NCBI GenBank assembly: GCA_021806045.1
Contig: JAJZDI010000012.1
Coordinates: forward strand, 17,757-81,756
DNA from: Actinomycetes bacterium
GTDB taxonomy: Bacteria; Actinomycetota; Acidimicrobiia; Acidimicrobiales; RAAP-2
Direction: 5' to 3'
DNA length: 64,000 nt
Positions 40,999 through 49,775 of this stretch are shown here, piece by piece. A model generated the notes under the pieces. That model saw only the letters and a list, made by a program, of their open reading frames with translations, did no database searches and was not told where the DNA came from. Position 1 is the first letter of the stretch; every line of letters begins with the position of its first letter. The position numbers were made by a program, and so were the translations under genes.

Positions 40999-42174
40999 TC
41001 AGCGGCCGGCGCCGTAGCGGGCCAGGATCCGCTCCCGCTTGGGCGGGTGGATGTTGGCCAGGGTGACGTCGCCGCCGTAGAGATCGAGGACCCGGTGGTC
41101 CATCACCCGGCGCCACACGGGGGGCACGTAGGCCAGCCCGATCATCAGGCCGTAGCCGGACGGGAGCTGGGGGGCCTCCTCGAAGTTCCGCAGCGTCTGG
41201 TAGCGGCGGGTGGGGTTGGCGTGGTGGTCCGAGTGCCGCTCGAGGTTGTAGAGGGCCAGGTTCGACGCCCGGTGGTTGGAGTTCCAGCTGTGGCGGGGCA
41301 TCGTCCGCTCGTAGCGGCCGTTCGCCACCTTCTGGCGCAGGAGCCCGTAGTGCTCCACGTAGTTGACCACCTCGAGGAGGGAGAACCCGAAGACGGCCTG
41401 GGCGGCCAGGAACGGCACCACCCGCCAGCCGAACACCCCGATGAGCGTGCCGTAGAGGGCGACGGACATGGCCCACGCCTGGAGGATCTTGTTGGACGGG
41501 TGGAGCGGGCGGTGGCCGTTGCGGGCCAGGCGACCGGCCTCGAGGGACCAGCCCGAGCGCAGGCTCCCGATCACCGTCCGGGGCAGGAACGCCCAGAACG
41601 TCTCGCCCAGGCGGGAGCTGGCCGGGTCCTCCGGAGTGGCCACCCGGGAGTGGTGCCCCCGGTTGTGCTCGACGTAGAAGTGCCCGTAGAGGGTCTGGGC
41701 CAGGGCGACCCGCGACATCCACCGCTCGGTGTCGTCGCGCTTGTGGCCGAGCTCGTGGGCGGCGTTGATGCCGGCCCCCCCGACCAGACCGAGGGTCATC
41801 GCCCACCCGATGGTCTCCACCACCGACAGGTGGTTGTGGGCCACGATCCAGGTGGCCCACACCAGGCCCGCGTACTGCAGCGGCAGGTAGAGGTAGGTAC
41901 ACCACCGGTAGAAGCGGTTCGCCTCCAGCGCGGGGACGGCCGACTCGGGCGGGTTGGACGGATCCTCGCCCAGCCACCAGTCGAGGAGGGGGATCAACAG
42001 GTAGATCCAGATCGGTCCCATCCACAGGAACACGCTCGTCCCCGTACCGCGGAACAGCGCCCACCCGACGGCGGGGAGCACGGGGACGACCAGGCCGATC
42101 AGCCACCGTCCCCGGTGGCGGTCTCGCCAGGGTGGTGCGTCGGTGGTGGTGGCGACGGCTTCCGTGGTGGTCAT
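40999..42174 (-). CDS. alkB: Alkane 1-monooxygenase AlkB
   Basis: A 391-aa integral-membrane non-haem di-iron monooxygenase that hydroxylates the terminal carbon of medium-chain alkanes. All histidine boxes are present: AHELGHK (about residues 141-147), VEHNRGHH (about 168-175), the NYVEHYG helper motif and LERHSDHHANPTRRYQTL (about 286-303). Hydrophobic helices precede each box. The ATG at 42174 has a GAGGAG ribosome site. No rubredoxin gene is adjacent or fused, so electron partners must be encoded elsewhere. A TetR regulator lies 113 bp upstream on the same strand. Confidence 0.95.
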   Translation of the reverse strand: MTTTEAVATTTDAPPWRDRHRGRWLIGLVVPVLPAVGWALFRGTGTSVFLWMGPIWIYLLIPLLDWWLGEDPSNPPESAVPALEANRFYRWCTYLYLPLQYAGLVWATWIVAHNHLSVVETIGWAMTLGLVGGAGINAAHELGHKRDDTERWMSRVALAQTLYGHFYVEHNRGHHSRVATPEDPASSRLGETFWAFLPRTVIGSLRSGWSLEAGRLARNGHRPLHPSNKILQAWAMSVALYGTLIGVFGWRVVPFLAAQAVFGFSLLEVVNYVEHYGLLRQKVANGRYERTMPRHSWNSNHRASNLALYNLERHSDHHANPTRRYQTLRNFEEAPQLPSGYGLMIGLAYVPPVWRRVMDHRVLDLYGGDVTLANIHPPKRERILARYGAGR

Positions 42175-42287
42175 CGGGTCTCCTCGGGGTGTCGTGCTTC
42201 GGGGTGTCGAGCTACGGCGATCAGGAAGGGTGGACAGGTGTCGCGGGAGGGCCGGGTGTGGTGCCGGGCGGCCGGATGCGATCGTGG

Positions 42288-42896
42288 TCAGCCGGTGGCC
42301 ACCGCGCCGGGGGACGTCGCCCCTTCGACCGGACCGGGGGCCAGCACCCCTCCGATGATCATCGAGGTCAGGCTGCGGGCCAGCTCCTCGGGCGGAACGT
42401 CGGGCGGCCCCACCGCATAGCTGACGAGCAGGCGGGCCAGGGCGTCGGCGGCCACCGCCCGCCTGGCCGGGGCCACCTCGGCGAACCGGGATGCCGTGAT
42501 CTCGTCGATGGCCGTGCGGGCCAGGCCGACCACCGGTCCGTCAGGGGCGATGAGGACGCCGAGGATCGACTCCGGCTCCGTCCGCAGCAGCCGGTCGAGG
42601 AGGGGATGGTCCCGTGCCACCGACAGGGTGGTGAAGACCCCGGCGAACAGCGCCTCGCCCGGGTCGTCGAACTGCTCCGCCGCGCTCACCACCTGGCGGA
42701 CGACGTCGGCCGCCTCGCGGGCCACCGCCTCCGACACCAGCGCCTGCTTGGACGGGAAGTACTTGTAGAGGGTCTGGCGCGACAGGCCGGCCAGGTGGGC
42801 GACGTCCCCCACCGACAGCCGGGCGATCCCGTGGTCGGCCGCCGCCGCCAGGGTGGCGTCGATGATGCGGTCACGGGCGGTCCGGTCGTGCTCCAC
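42288..42896 (-). CDS. TetR family transcriptional regulator of the alkB locus
   Basis: A 202-aa TetR repressor. The N-terminal helix-turn-helix is RIIDATLAAAADHGIARLSVGDVAHLAGLSRQTLYKYFPSKQALVSEAV (about residues 9-57), and the C-terminal ligand domain is all-helical. The GTG start at 42896 is 6 nt after TAACTT, with TTGACA 16 nt upstream of that, so the mRNA is probably leaderless. An 11-5-11 inverted repeat covers this promoter, the classic arrangement for TetR autorepression. alkB follows co-directionally, so the regulator probably controls both. The ligand may be an alkane, alcohol or fatty acyl-CoA (inference). Confidence 0.92.
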   Translation of the reverse strand: MEHDRTARDRIIDATLAAAADHGIARLSVGDVAHLAGLSRQTLYKYFPSKQALVSEAVAREAADVVRQVVSAAEQFDDPGEALFAGVFTTLSVARDHPLLDRLLRTEPESILGVLIAPDGPVVGLARTAIDEITASRFAEVAPARRAVAADALARLLVSYAVGPPDVPPEELARSLTSMIIGGVLAPGPVEGATSPGAVATG

Positions 42897-42902
42897 GTTT
42901 AC

Positions 42903-42931
42903 AAGTTAACAGATTGTGTGAATCTGTCAAC
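42903..42931 (-). promoter_or_regulatory. TetR promoter overlapped by an 11-5-11 inverted-repeat operator
   Basis: GTTAACAGATT (42905-42915), GTGTG, then AATCTGTCAAC (42921-42931): ten of eleven arm positions are complementary. On the minus strand it embeds TTGACA (-35, 42925-42930) and TAACTT (-10, 42903-42908). Confidence 0.8.
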
Positions 42932-42975
42932 CCCAGTGGATCCGACCCAGATGGACCGCCGGCCGGCCCCGGACG

Positions 42976-43674
42976 TCAGTCGGTGAACCCCTCCCGGTCG
43001 ACCCGGCGCGCCTCGGCCCGGATGGCCTCGACGATCGTCGGGTCGGCACTGTCCACGTTGGCTTCGGCGATGGCCAGCATCTGCTCCGGTGCCACCTCGA
43101 TGAAGATCCCCTCGGCCTCGGCGGTGAGCTCGTCACCGGCGTACATGCCGGCCCAGGTGCTGATCTTGCGGCCCGACCGCTCGACGAACCGTGCCTCGAG
43201 CCGTATGTCGGTGCGCAACGGGGTGGGCCTGCGGTAGCGGACCTTCAGCGTGCCGGTCATCCCTGGCGCCCCGGCCACCAGGTTGGCCGAGCCAAGCATC
43301 TCGTCGAAAACCTCGGCGATCACCCCACCGTGCACGCACGTGGGCGGCCCCTCGTAGCGGTAGTCGAAGTTCGCCGTGCCGGCGATCTCCCGCCCACCCC
43401 CCTCGCCCGTCACGGCCCACAGGTGCACGGGCGGCGCGATCGGGTTGTGGGACCCCATCACCGGGCTGGCCGGGAAAAAGTCCGCCGGCGATCCCTCCAC
43501 GTCGGGGCGCTCCCGGGGCGGGCGACCCGGTCCCGCCCGCTCCTCCAGGCGCGACGCCAGCCCGGCCAGCTCGCCGGCGGCGGCACCCAGGTCGGCGTCG
43601 TCGAGCACGCCGGCCACGGCCAGCACCCCCAGGCGGCGGAGGGCGGCGGCCACGTCGGCCCGGGGATCGCTCAC
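42976..43674 (-). CDS. PaaI-family hot-dog thioesterase
   Basis: A 232-aa protein with a helical N-terminal part and a hot-dog thioesterase domain: [32 protein letters not shown] (the HGG motif with the Asp/Glu helix), [33 protein letters not shown] and [15 protein letters not shown]. It hydrolyses acyl-CoA thioesters. The GTG start overlaps the enoyl-CoA hydratase stop by 4 bp (GTGA), so the two are co-translated. The substrate is likely related to that pathway. Confidence 0.88.
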   Translation of the reverse strand: MSDPRADVAAALRRLGVLAVAGVLDDADLGAAAGELAGLASRLEERAGPGRPPRERPDVEGSPADFFPASPVMGSHNPIAPPVHLWAVTGEGGGREIAGTANFDYRYEGPPTCVHGGVIAEVFDEMLGSANLVAGAPGMTGTLKVRYRRPTPLRTDIRLEARFVERSGRKISTWAGMYAGDELTAEAEGIFIEVAPEQMLAIAEANVDSADPTIVEAIRAEARRVDREGFTD

Positions 43675-44465
43675 CGGCGCTGGAAGACGGCCGGGCGCTT
43701 CTCGGCGAAGGCTCGTTGGCCTTCCTTGGCGTCCTCGGTGGCGAAGATGGGCCAGCCCAGCTCCAGTTCGATCTTGAGCGCCTCCGGCTCGGGCAGGCCC
43801 TCGGTGGCCCGCACCGACGCCTTGATGGCCTCGACGGCGAGCGGCCCGTTGGCGCCGATGGTGGCGGCGATCTCGAGAGCGGCGTCGAGGGCGGTACCGT
43901 CGGGGACGATCCTGCCGATGAGCCCGATGCGCAGGGCCTCCTCGGCGCTGACCTCCCGGCCGGTGAGGAGGAGATCCATGGCGACGGTGTAGGGGATCTG
44001 GCGGCGGAGGCGCACGGTGGAGCCGCCCACCGGGAACAGGCCCCGCCGGGCCTCGAACACGCCGAACTTCGCCCCTTCGCCCGCCACCCGGATGTCGGTG
44101 GCCTGGAGGATCTCTGTCCCGCCGGCCACCGCATAGCCCTCGACGGCCGCGATGAGCGGCTTGCGGAGCGAGTAGTGGCGCAACAGCGCCTTCCAGTGGA
44201 GGTCGGGATCGGCGGCGAACCGCTCGGCGACCGCCTCGGCCCCCGCCCCACCCTGGGACTTGAGGTCCATGCCGGTGCAGAAGTTGCCACCCGCCCCGGT
44301 GAGGACGGCGCAGCGGATCGAGTCGTCGCCGTCGATCTCGGCCCAGGCGTCGGCCATACCGACCAGCATCGCTCCCGAGAGGGCGTTCTTCGCCTCCGTT
44401 CGGTTCATGGTGACGATGGCCGTCGAGCCGTCGCGCTCGAAGGTCAGGTGCTCGGTACCGATCAC
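43671..44465 (-). CDS. Enoyl-CoA hydratase, EchA19-like
   Basis: A 264-aa crotonase. Its sequence ([112 protein letters not shown]) follows mycobacterial EchA19, a steroid-side-chain enoyl-CoA hydratase, more closely than generic crotonases by my recall. The catalytic Glu lies in AGGTEIL; in EARRGLFP the second canonical Glu appears. The GTG at 44465 is used. A TAGAAT -10 and AGAAC/GTTCT arms lie about 85-100 bp upstream, linking it to the palindrome-controlled set. Confidence 0.88.
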   Translation of the reverse strand: MIGTEHLTFERDGSTAIVTMNRTEAKNALSGAMLVGMADAWAEIDGDDSIRCAVLTGAGGNFCTGMDLKSQGGAGAEAVAERFAADPDLHWKALLRHYSLRKPLIAAVEGYAVAGGTEILQATDIRVAGEGAKFGVFEARRGLFPVGGSTVRLRRQIPYTVAMDLLLTGREVSAEEALRIGLIGRIVPDGTALDAALEIAATIGANGPLAVEAIKASVRATEGLPEPEALKIELELGWPIFATEDAKEGQRAFAEKRPAVFQRR

Positions 44466-44549
44466 GGTCCGTCCTCCCCTAGCCGGCCGGTACCCGGTCG
44501 GCGCCGGTCGCCGCCGGGGCCACCCACCAGGGTGACGGCCCTCTCAACA

Positions 44550-44567
44550 AGAACAGATTCTAGTTCT
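44550..44567 (-). promoter_or_regulatory. Degenerate KstR-box-like arms and -10 upstream of the EchA19-like gene
   Basis: AGAAC (44550-44554) and GTTCT (44563-44567) are inverted but 8 nt apart, not 2. On the minus strand TAGAAT between them could be a -10. As AAGAACAGATTCTA it has two mismatches to TNNAACNNGTTNNA. Weak site. Confidence 0.4.
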
Positions 44568-44688
44568 GGACGCCACCCCGGGTGAGCTGCGGGCCTGGCC
44601 TCCCAGCAACGCCCCTGCCGTCCTGGCCTCCGACCCTACCGCCGCGATGGCAGCCCTCCCAGGACTTGGCACGGTGGACCCGCCGCCG

Positions 44689-46269
44689 TCACGCCACTGC
44701 GGAGGGCGGCGGTGGCAACCCGGCCGGGCCGCAGAACGCGTGCACCTCCTCGGACCCGACCGCCAGCACCAGCCCGTCGGCCGCGGTGACCGCCGGGAAG
44801 CTGGTGGCCACCGCACCGACGGCGAACCGCTGCACGGTGGCCCCGGTGGCCGGATCGAGCGCCTCGACCACCCCGCCCCGCGTCTCGGACCACACCAGCC
44901 CCCCGGCCACCACCGGCGGGCCGCTGGCGCCGCCGGCCGCCACCCAGCTCGGCGACAGGGACGGCGGGGAGGTCCCGACGGCGACGGCCTGGATCCCCCT
45001 CGAGCAGGGGATGTAGAGGACGCCGGCGTTCCACGCGCTGCCGCCGTCGGCATCGTTGCCACCGCCCCCCGGGCACAGCCGGGCGCTGGCGGCCTGGCCG
45101 CCGATCCCGCCGAGTGCCCCCTGGTGGAGCAGGTAGCCGGTCTGGGACTTCCCGATCTGGAACACCAGGCCGTCGCCGAGGACCATCGGCGCCGTCGAGC
45201 CCAGGTCCGCGTCGACGGCGTTGTCCGAGCGCCACGACGACGGGGCGAAGTACTGGAGCAGCTGCATGGTCGGCGACAGCTCCAGGACGGCGTCGCTGTG
45301 GTCGTAGGGCGCGCCCGGCCGGGTGGTCGAGCCGTTCCCGGTGGCGACCCATACGTTCCCCGAGGCGTCGATGGCCGGGGCCGCGCCCCCCATCCACACG
45401 GCTCCCTCCCGCTGACCGGGCGCGCTGTCGACGGCGAACACGTCAGCCGGGCCACCACCCTCCGGCACGGAGACGACCAGGCCGTGGTAGGGACCGCAGT
45501 CGCCGTAGTTGCCGCCGAAGCCGGCGATGACCCGGCCGGCGGACAGGGCCAGCCCGGCCCGCTGCAGCTGGAAGGGCGGGTCGGTGCCGGCCGGGTCGAT
45601 GACCTGGTCGAGGAGGACCGCTCCGGTGGCGAGGTCGAGGCCGATCAGGTGGTGGGCCGCACCCGAGGGTCCCACCTGCTCGTCGGCCACCACGAACACC
45701 TCGCCTCGCCCCACGTCGACGACGGGGGTGGAGGTGATCCCGACGGTGGGCGAGATGTCGCCGCACAGCCCCGGCACGGTCGAGGGGCGGAAGGGCGTCC
45801 CCACCGTCCGCTTCCACAGCACGGCGCCGGAGCGGGCGGACAGCACCGCCACGGTGTCGCCCTCGGTGGCGGCGATGACCCGGCCGGCCACCACCAGGGG
45901 CTCGGCGTAGATCCGCCCGCCGAGGGGCACCGACGTCCACGCCGGCCTGGCCGGTGACAGCGAGGCACCGGCGGGGTCCACCCCGGTGCGGGCCCCGTTC
46001 CCGTGGTAGGTCGGCCAGTCGGCGCCGGCCGGTGGCGCCGCGCCGCCCGTCGTCGGGGCCGGGGACGTGGAGGTCGTCGGGGCCGTCGAGGTCGCCGGCG
46101 CGACGTGGGCGCCGGCCGACGGTGCCCCGAGCGGCGTCAGGGACGGACTCGAACCCGAACTGACCAGGGCGGTGACGGCGGCCGCTGACGCGGCCACCAC
46201 CACGCCCGCCACCACGGCGACGACCACCCGCCGGCGTCGCCCGGGGGTGGTCTCGAGGTCGTCGCCCAC
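44689..46269 (-). CDS. Secreted or membrane-anchored PQQ-like beta-propeller protein
   Basis: A 526-aa protein: an N-terminal anchor (VVVAVVAGVVVAASAAAVTALVSSG), a Ser/Thr/Pro linker, then a propeller opening ADWPTYHGNGARTGVDPAGASLSPARPAWTSVPLGGRIYAEPLVVAGRVIAATEGDTVAVLSARSGAVLWKRTVG, the typical PQQ-repeat (BamB/outer quinoprotein-like) pattern. It continues with ALDPATG-type repeats and includes several Cys. No PQQ-enzyme catalytic motif is evident, so it is more likely a binding or structural propeller. The GTG at 46269 has CACACT 6 nt upstream (minus strand). Confidence 0.82.
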   Translation of the reverse strand: MGDDLETTPGRRRRVVVAVVAGVVVAASAAAVTALVSSGSSPSLTPLGAPSAGAHVAPATSTAPTTSTSPAPTTGGAAPPAGADWPTYHGNGARTGVDPAGASLSPARPAWTSVPLGGRIYAEPLVVAGRVIAATEGDTVAVLSARSGAVLWKRTVGTPFRPSTVPGLCGDISPTVGITSTPVVDVGRGEVFVVADEQVGPSGAAHHLIGLDLATGAVLLDQVIDPAGTDPPFQLQRAGLALSAGRVIAGFGGNYGDCGPYHGLVVSVPEGGGPADVFAVDSAPGQREGAVWMGGAAPAIDASGNVWVATGNGSTTRPGAPYDHSDAVLELSPTMQLLQYFAPSSWRSDNAVDADLGSTAPMVLGDGLVFQIGKSQTGYLLHQGALGGIGGQAASARLCPGGGGNDADGGSAWNAGVLYIPCSRGIQAVAVGTSPPSLSPSWVAAGGASGPPVVAGGLVWSETRGGVVEALDPATGATVQRFAVGAVATSFPAVTAADGLVLAVGSEEVHAFCGPAGLPPPPSAVA

Positions 46270-46412
46270 GCCCCCAGTGTGGCGTGGAGCGATGTCCACC
46301 GTGGTGCGGCGCTGCTGTCCGCCCGACAGCACCGGCGGGGACCCAGCTGCTAGACCGTGCCCGATCGGGCCGGTGCCGGCGTGCGGCACCGGCGTGCGAA
46401 GGGAGGGCGTCG

Positions 46413-47564
46413 ATGGTCGACGTGCAGGGGACATGCGACGAGCAGTACGCGGCCGTCCGCGACATCTTCCAGCGGAACCTCGACTCGGGAGCTGACGTCG
46501 GTGCCTCGGTGGCGGTGCTGGTGGACGGCGAGCCGGTGGTCGACCTGTGGGGGGGCTGGGTGGACGAGGCGCACACCGCTCCCTGGGAGCGCGACACCAT
46601 CACCAACGTGTGGTCGACGACCAAGACCATGACGTTCCTCTGCGCGCTCATGCTGGCCGACCGGGGGGAGCTGGACTTCCACGCCCCGGTCACCCGCTAC
46701 TGGCCCGAGTTCGGCGCTGCCGGCAAGGAGGGCGTCGAGGTCCGACACCTGATGTCCCACACGGCCGGGCTGGCCGGGTTCACCGACCCCCTCGAACCCG
46801 AGGACCTGGCCGACTGGGAGCTGTGCACCGCCCGGCTGGCCGCCCAGGAGCCGTGGTGGGAGCCGGGGACCGCCTCCGGCTACCACGCCGTCACCCAGGG
46901 CTACCTGATCGGCGAGGTGGTGCGCCGGATCACCGGCACCTCCATCGGCCGGTGGTTCGCCGACGAGGTGGCGAAGCCGCTGGGGGCCGACTTCGCCATC
47001 GGCCTCCCCGAGGAAGAGGACGGGCGGGTCTCCCTCGTCATCCCGCCGCCGCCCCAGGCCCTCGACCGCATCGATCCCGCCCTGATCGACCCGGACGGGT
47101 TCCCGTTCCGCGCCTTCACCAACCCGCCCCTCGACGCTGCCGCCCCCCACCTCTCGTGGTGGCGCCGGGCCGAGATCCCGGCGGCCAACGGCCACGGCAA
47201 CGCCCGGTCGGTGGCGGCCATCCAGTCGGTCATCGCCGGCGGGGGCCAGGCGGCCGGGACCCGGCTTCTCTCGGAGGCAGCGTGCGACGTGATCTTCGAC
47301 GAGCAGAGCAACGGGACAGACCTGGTGCTGCGGGTGCCGATGCGCTTCGGCATGGGCTACGGCCTCGGCGGGGAGCTCATCCCCATGGGACCCCGTGCGT
47401 GCTTCTGGGGTGGCATGGGCGGCTCCATCATCGTGATGGACCAGGAGACGCGCCTCACCGTCTGCTACGTCATGAACAAGATGGCGCCGGACATCATCGG
47501 CGACACCCGCGGCTTCGACCTGGCCATGGCGGCCGTCATGGGCGCGGTGGGCGCCGGCTCCTGA
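46413..47564 (+). CDS. Serine hydrolase / beta-lactamase-like esterase (class C, EstB-like)
   Basis: A 383-aa beta-lactamase-family protein. The nucleophile Ser and Lys lie in NVWSTTKTMTFLCALMLADRGELDFHAPVTRYWPEFGAAGKEGVEVRHLMSHTAGLAGF (SxxK near residue 69), the Tyr motif is SGYHAVTQGYLIGEVVRRITG, and the third element is GMGGSIIVMDQ-like (HxG replaced by WGGMGG). This matches type VIII esterases (EstB/LipE) more than true beta-lactamases. The ATG at 46413 has a GGGAGGG ribosome site. An ester substrate is inferred, not known. Confidence 0.88.
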   Translation: MVDVQGTCDEQYAAVRDIFQRNLDSGADVGASVAVLVDGEPVVDLWGGWVDEAHTAPWERDTITNVWSTTKTMTFLCALMLADRGELDFHAPVTRYWPEFGAAGKEGVEVRHLMSHTAGLAGFTDPLEPEDLADWELCTARLAAQEPWWEPGTASGYHAVTQGYLIGEVVRRITGTSIGRWFADEVAKPLGADFAIGLPEEEDGRVSLVIPPPPQALDRIDPALIDPDGFPFRAFTNPPLDAAAPHLSWWRRAEIPAANGHGNARSVAAIQSVIAGGGQAAGTRLLSEAACDVIFDEQSNGTDLVLRVPMRFGMGYGLGGELIPMGPRACFWGGMGGSIIVMDQETRLTVCYVMNKMAPDIIGDTRGFDLAMAAVMGAVGAGS

Positions 47565-47686
47565 CCGGCCCGGCAGCGGCGGGTCCCGGTGACGCCGGCC
47601 CGGGCTCGGTGGCTCTGCGGGGACGCTCGGTGGGCGCACCGGGTACCGTCATCGGTGGCGGTGGGCCCAGCGGCAAGGAGCAACGC

Positions 47687-48247
47687 ATGGCCACGTTGAC
47701 CTACGTGTCGAACGTGTCACTCGACGGGTACATCGAGGACGTGGACGGCAACTTCGACTGGTCGGAGCCGGGCGACGACGTCTTCGCGTTCATCACCGAG
47801 CTCGTCCGGCCGATCGGCACCCACCTGTACGGGCGGCGCATGTACGAGACGATGGCCGTGTGGGAGACCGACCCGACCCTGGCCGCCGGCTCGGAGCTCC
47901 TGTCCGAATTCGCCCGCGTGTGGCAGGGGGCGGAGAAGGTCGTCTACTCCACGACGATGGAAGCGACCTCGACGGCCAGGACCCGCCTCGAACGCCGCTT
48001 TGACCCCGAGGCCGTCCACCGGCTGAAGGACGGTGCCGACGGCGACCTGACGGTCGGCGGCCCGAACCTGGCGGCCCACGCCTTCCGTGCCGGGCTGGTC
48101 GACGAGTGCCATCTCTTCATCCACCCGGTCGTCCTCGGCGGCGGTACCCCGTCGCTGCCCGGCGGCGTACGGGCGCAACTCGAGTTGGTCGACGAGCGAC
48201 GCTTCGACTGCGGCGTGGTCTACGTGCGCCACCGCATCGTGGGCTGA
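47687..48247 (+). CDS. Dihydrofolate reductase family (RibD C-terminal) protein
   Basis: A 186-aa protein of the RibD_C/DHFR-like family. It starts TYVSNVSLDGYIEDVDGNFDWSEP and has THLYGRRMYETMAVWE, VVYSTTMEATSTARTRL, GDLTVGGPNLAAHAFRAGLVDECHLFIHPVVLGGGTPSLP. Members reduce pteridine- or ribityl-type compounds, but many are uncharacterised. AAGGAG lies 7 nt before the ATG. It is followed by an 800-bp stretch without an intact gene. Confidence 0.88.
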   Translation: MATLTYVSNVSLDGYIEDVDGNFDWSEPGDDVFAFITELVRPIGTHLYGRRMYETMAVWETDPTLAAGSELLSEFARVWQGAEKVVYSTTMEATSTARTRLERRFDPEAVHRLKDGADGDLTVGGPNLAAHAFRAGLVDECHLFIHPVVLGGGTPSLPGGVRAQLELVDERRFDCGVVYVRHRIVG

Positions 48248-48329
48248 AGCACCGGGTCCTCGATCGACAGCTCGTCGCAAGCGCCCACGTGCAGAAGGGC
48301 CCCAGCGTCGGCGTCGACATCGCACTACG

Positions 48330-48650
48330 CCGGGGAACCGATGAACCGACGGTCACGATGGGGGGCTTCGGCCTCCTCCAGGCCACGTCCCCGCTGTGGG
48401 ATCTCCCGGCAATCGGCGGCGAACGCGACTGCTTCAGGTGGAGCTGGCGGCACACACCGCGAGCTCTCGGCCACCGTCGTACCCCGGCATCCGGTAGCGC
48501 GGGGCTCGGCCGTCGTAGCCGGCACCGACCGCCACCACCTGGGTGACCCCGCGGCTGAGCGCGTCGACGGTCGTCGGGGTCGATGCGACGATCGGGACGG
48601 CCCCGACGGACCGGCAGGTCCACCATGTTGCCGGAGGCCCACTTCGAACG
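48330..48650 (-). pseudogene. Remnant of a SAM-dependent (LCM/PPM-type) methyltransferase
   Basis: On the minus strand one frame reads DALSRGVTQVVAVGAGYDGRAPRYRMPG, matching motif I of leucine-carboxyl-methyltransferase-like enzymes ('GxxQVVxLGAGYDTRAxR'). It is not preceded by the family's N-terminus and not followed by the expected acidic strand in the same frame; other frames hold partial pieces (for example VAFAADCRE). No frame gives a full enzyme, so this looks like a decayed copy. The limits are approximate. The rest of 48248-49073 shows no recognisable gene. Confidence 0.45.
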
Positions 48651-49073
48651 CCCGAAGTGATCGGTGACCGTCGCCTATGTGACACGTGTCGCCCGGCCGC
48701 GCTGATCGCATGCAGCCCGAGCACCGCCAGGTCGTCGCGACCGGTGCCCGCGAGCACCAGACGAATCCTCCCGGCCGAGGTGTTCCCTCCCAAACGCTGC
48801 TGCGCGGTCAGCGGGAGTTGAGGGTGATCGTCCGCGGTCACGTTCCGGACGATCGCAGGACCGTCCCCGCCCCGACCTTCCATGAGGGTGCGCCGGATCG
48901 ACGGCGGAGTGTGCTGACGAGACCGCGGTCGAGCCCCTTGCCGCTGAACTGGTCCAGGCGCGCCGAACGTCGATTGACGGGCACGGCCAGGGCCTCCGAT
49001 CGGTCTCGGTGGCCGCTCGCGGCGAATCGATCTGGCGCCCTCACGCCAGCGCCGCCTCCCGTAGCCTCGCGGT

Positions 49074-49487
49074 ATGACCGAACGTCACCCGATCGCGCTC
49101 GTCCCCGGGGAAGGCCGGCACTACGACATGGGCAGTCGCCTCTCCGCCGTGTTCAAGGCGGACGGCCCAGAGACCGATGGCCACTACTCGATCTCCGAAT
49201 GGTGGCTGGAGCCCCACACCAGAGGCCCCGGCCTTCACCACCACCCCGAGGACGACGTGTTCTTCGTACTCGGTGGGACGGTGAGCTTCTGCGTCGACGG
49301 CCGCTGGGTCGACGCCGCCGCGGGATCGTTCGTTCTCGTACCCGGTGGCATCGGTCACGACTTCCAGAACCGGGGTGAGGTACGAGCAGGCTTCCTGAAC
49401 ATCTCGGTGCCGGGCGAGTTCGAGGACCAGGTGCCTGGCATCGCCCAATGGTTCCGCGAACGCGCTGACGACGACAGCCGCTGCTGA
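49074..49487 (+). CDS. Cupin domain protein
   Basis: A 137-aa single-domain cupin. The metal-binding motif 1 is HTRGPGLHHHPEDDVFFVLGGTVSFCVDGRW (about residues 48-78) and motif 2 is GSFVLVPGGIGHDFQN (about 83-98). TAGCCT at 49062-49067 ends 6 nt before the ATG (leaderless pattern). Function unknown: cupins of this size may be isomerases, dioxygenases or binding proteins. It lies in the accessory patch between a decayed methyltransferase and a frameshifted SRPBCC gene. Confidence 0.85.
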   Translation: MTERHPIALVPGEGRHYDMGSRLSAVFKADGPETDGHYSISEWWLEPHTRGPGLHHHPEDDVFFVLGGTVSFCVDGRWVDAAAGSFVLVPGGIGHDFQNRGEVRAGFLNISVPGEFEDQVPGIAQWFRERADDDSRC

Positions 49488-49513
49488 CCCTCTCCAGGAA
49501 GTCCGACTGACCT

Positions 49514-49745
49514 ATGTACACGCACGCCGCCATGCCTCGGGCCGACATCCCATCGCGAGAGATCGCGGCGTCTCCCGATCGCATGCATGCAGCCTTTCTC
49601 GATCAAAAAGCCCTACTGGCGTGGCTTCCTCCCGGGAATGAGCGGAGCGTTCGAGAACGTCGATCCGCGGCCGGACGGCGAGTATCGGCTGGTCCTGATC
49701 CACGACGATGCCTCCGTGACGAGCGGATGTGGGTCGGCCCGGGTC
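49514..49745 (+). pseudogene. Frameshifted, 3'-truncated SRPBCC (AHSA1-type) gene
   Basis: The first frame from ATG 49514 reads REIAASPDRMHAAFLDQKALLAWLPPG, the standard start of AHSA1/SRPBCC proteins. Near 49637 the homology jumps frame to MSGAFENVDPRPDGEYRLVLIHDDASVTSG, the expected continuation. After this the family sequence stops although about 75 more residues are expected, and the MerR gene's 3' end begins. So there is one frameshift plus loss of the C-terminal half. A sequencing error could explain the shift but not the truncation. Confidence 0.65.
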
Positions 49746-49775
49746 GGGATGCGCGCCCCTGAAGGCGAGCCGGTC

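Noticed and set aside
46141..46165. GGGTTCGAGTCCGTCC (minus strand) resembling a tRNA 3' end
   Set aside because: It is part of the signal-linker coding sequence of the propeller protein, and no cloverleaf can be built upstream.
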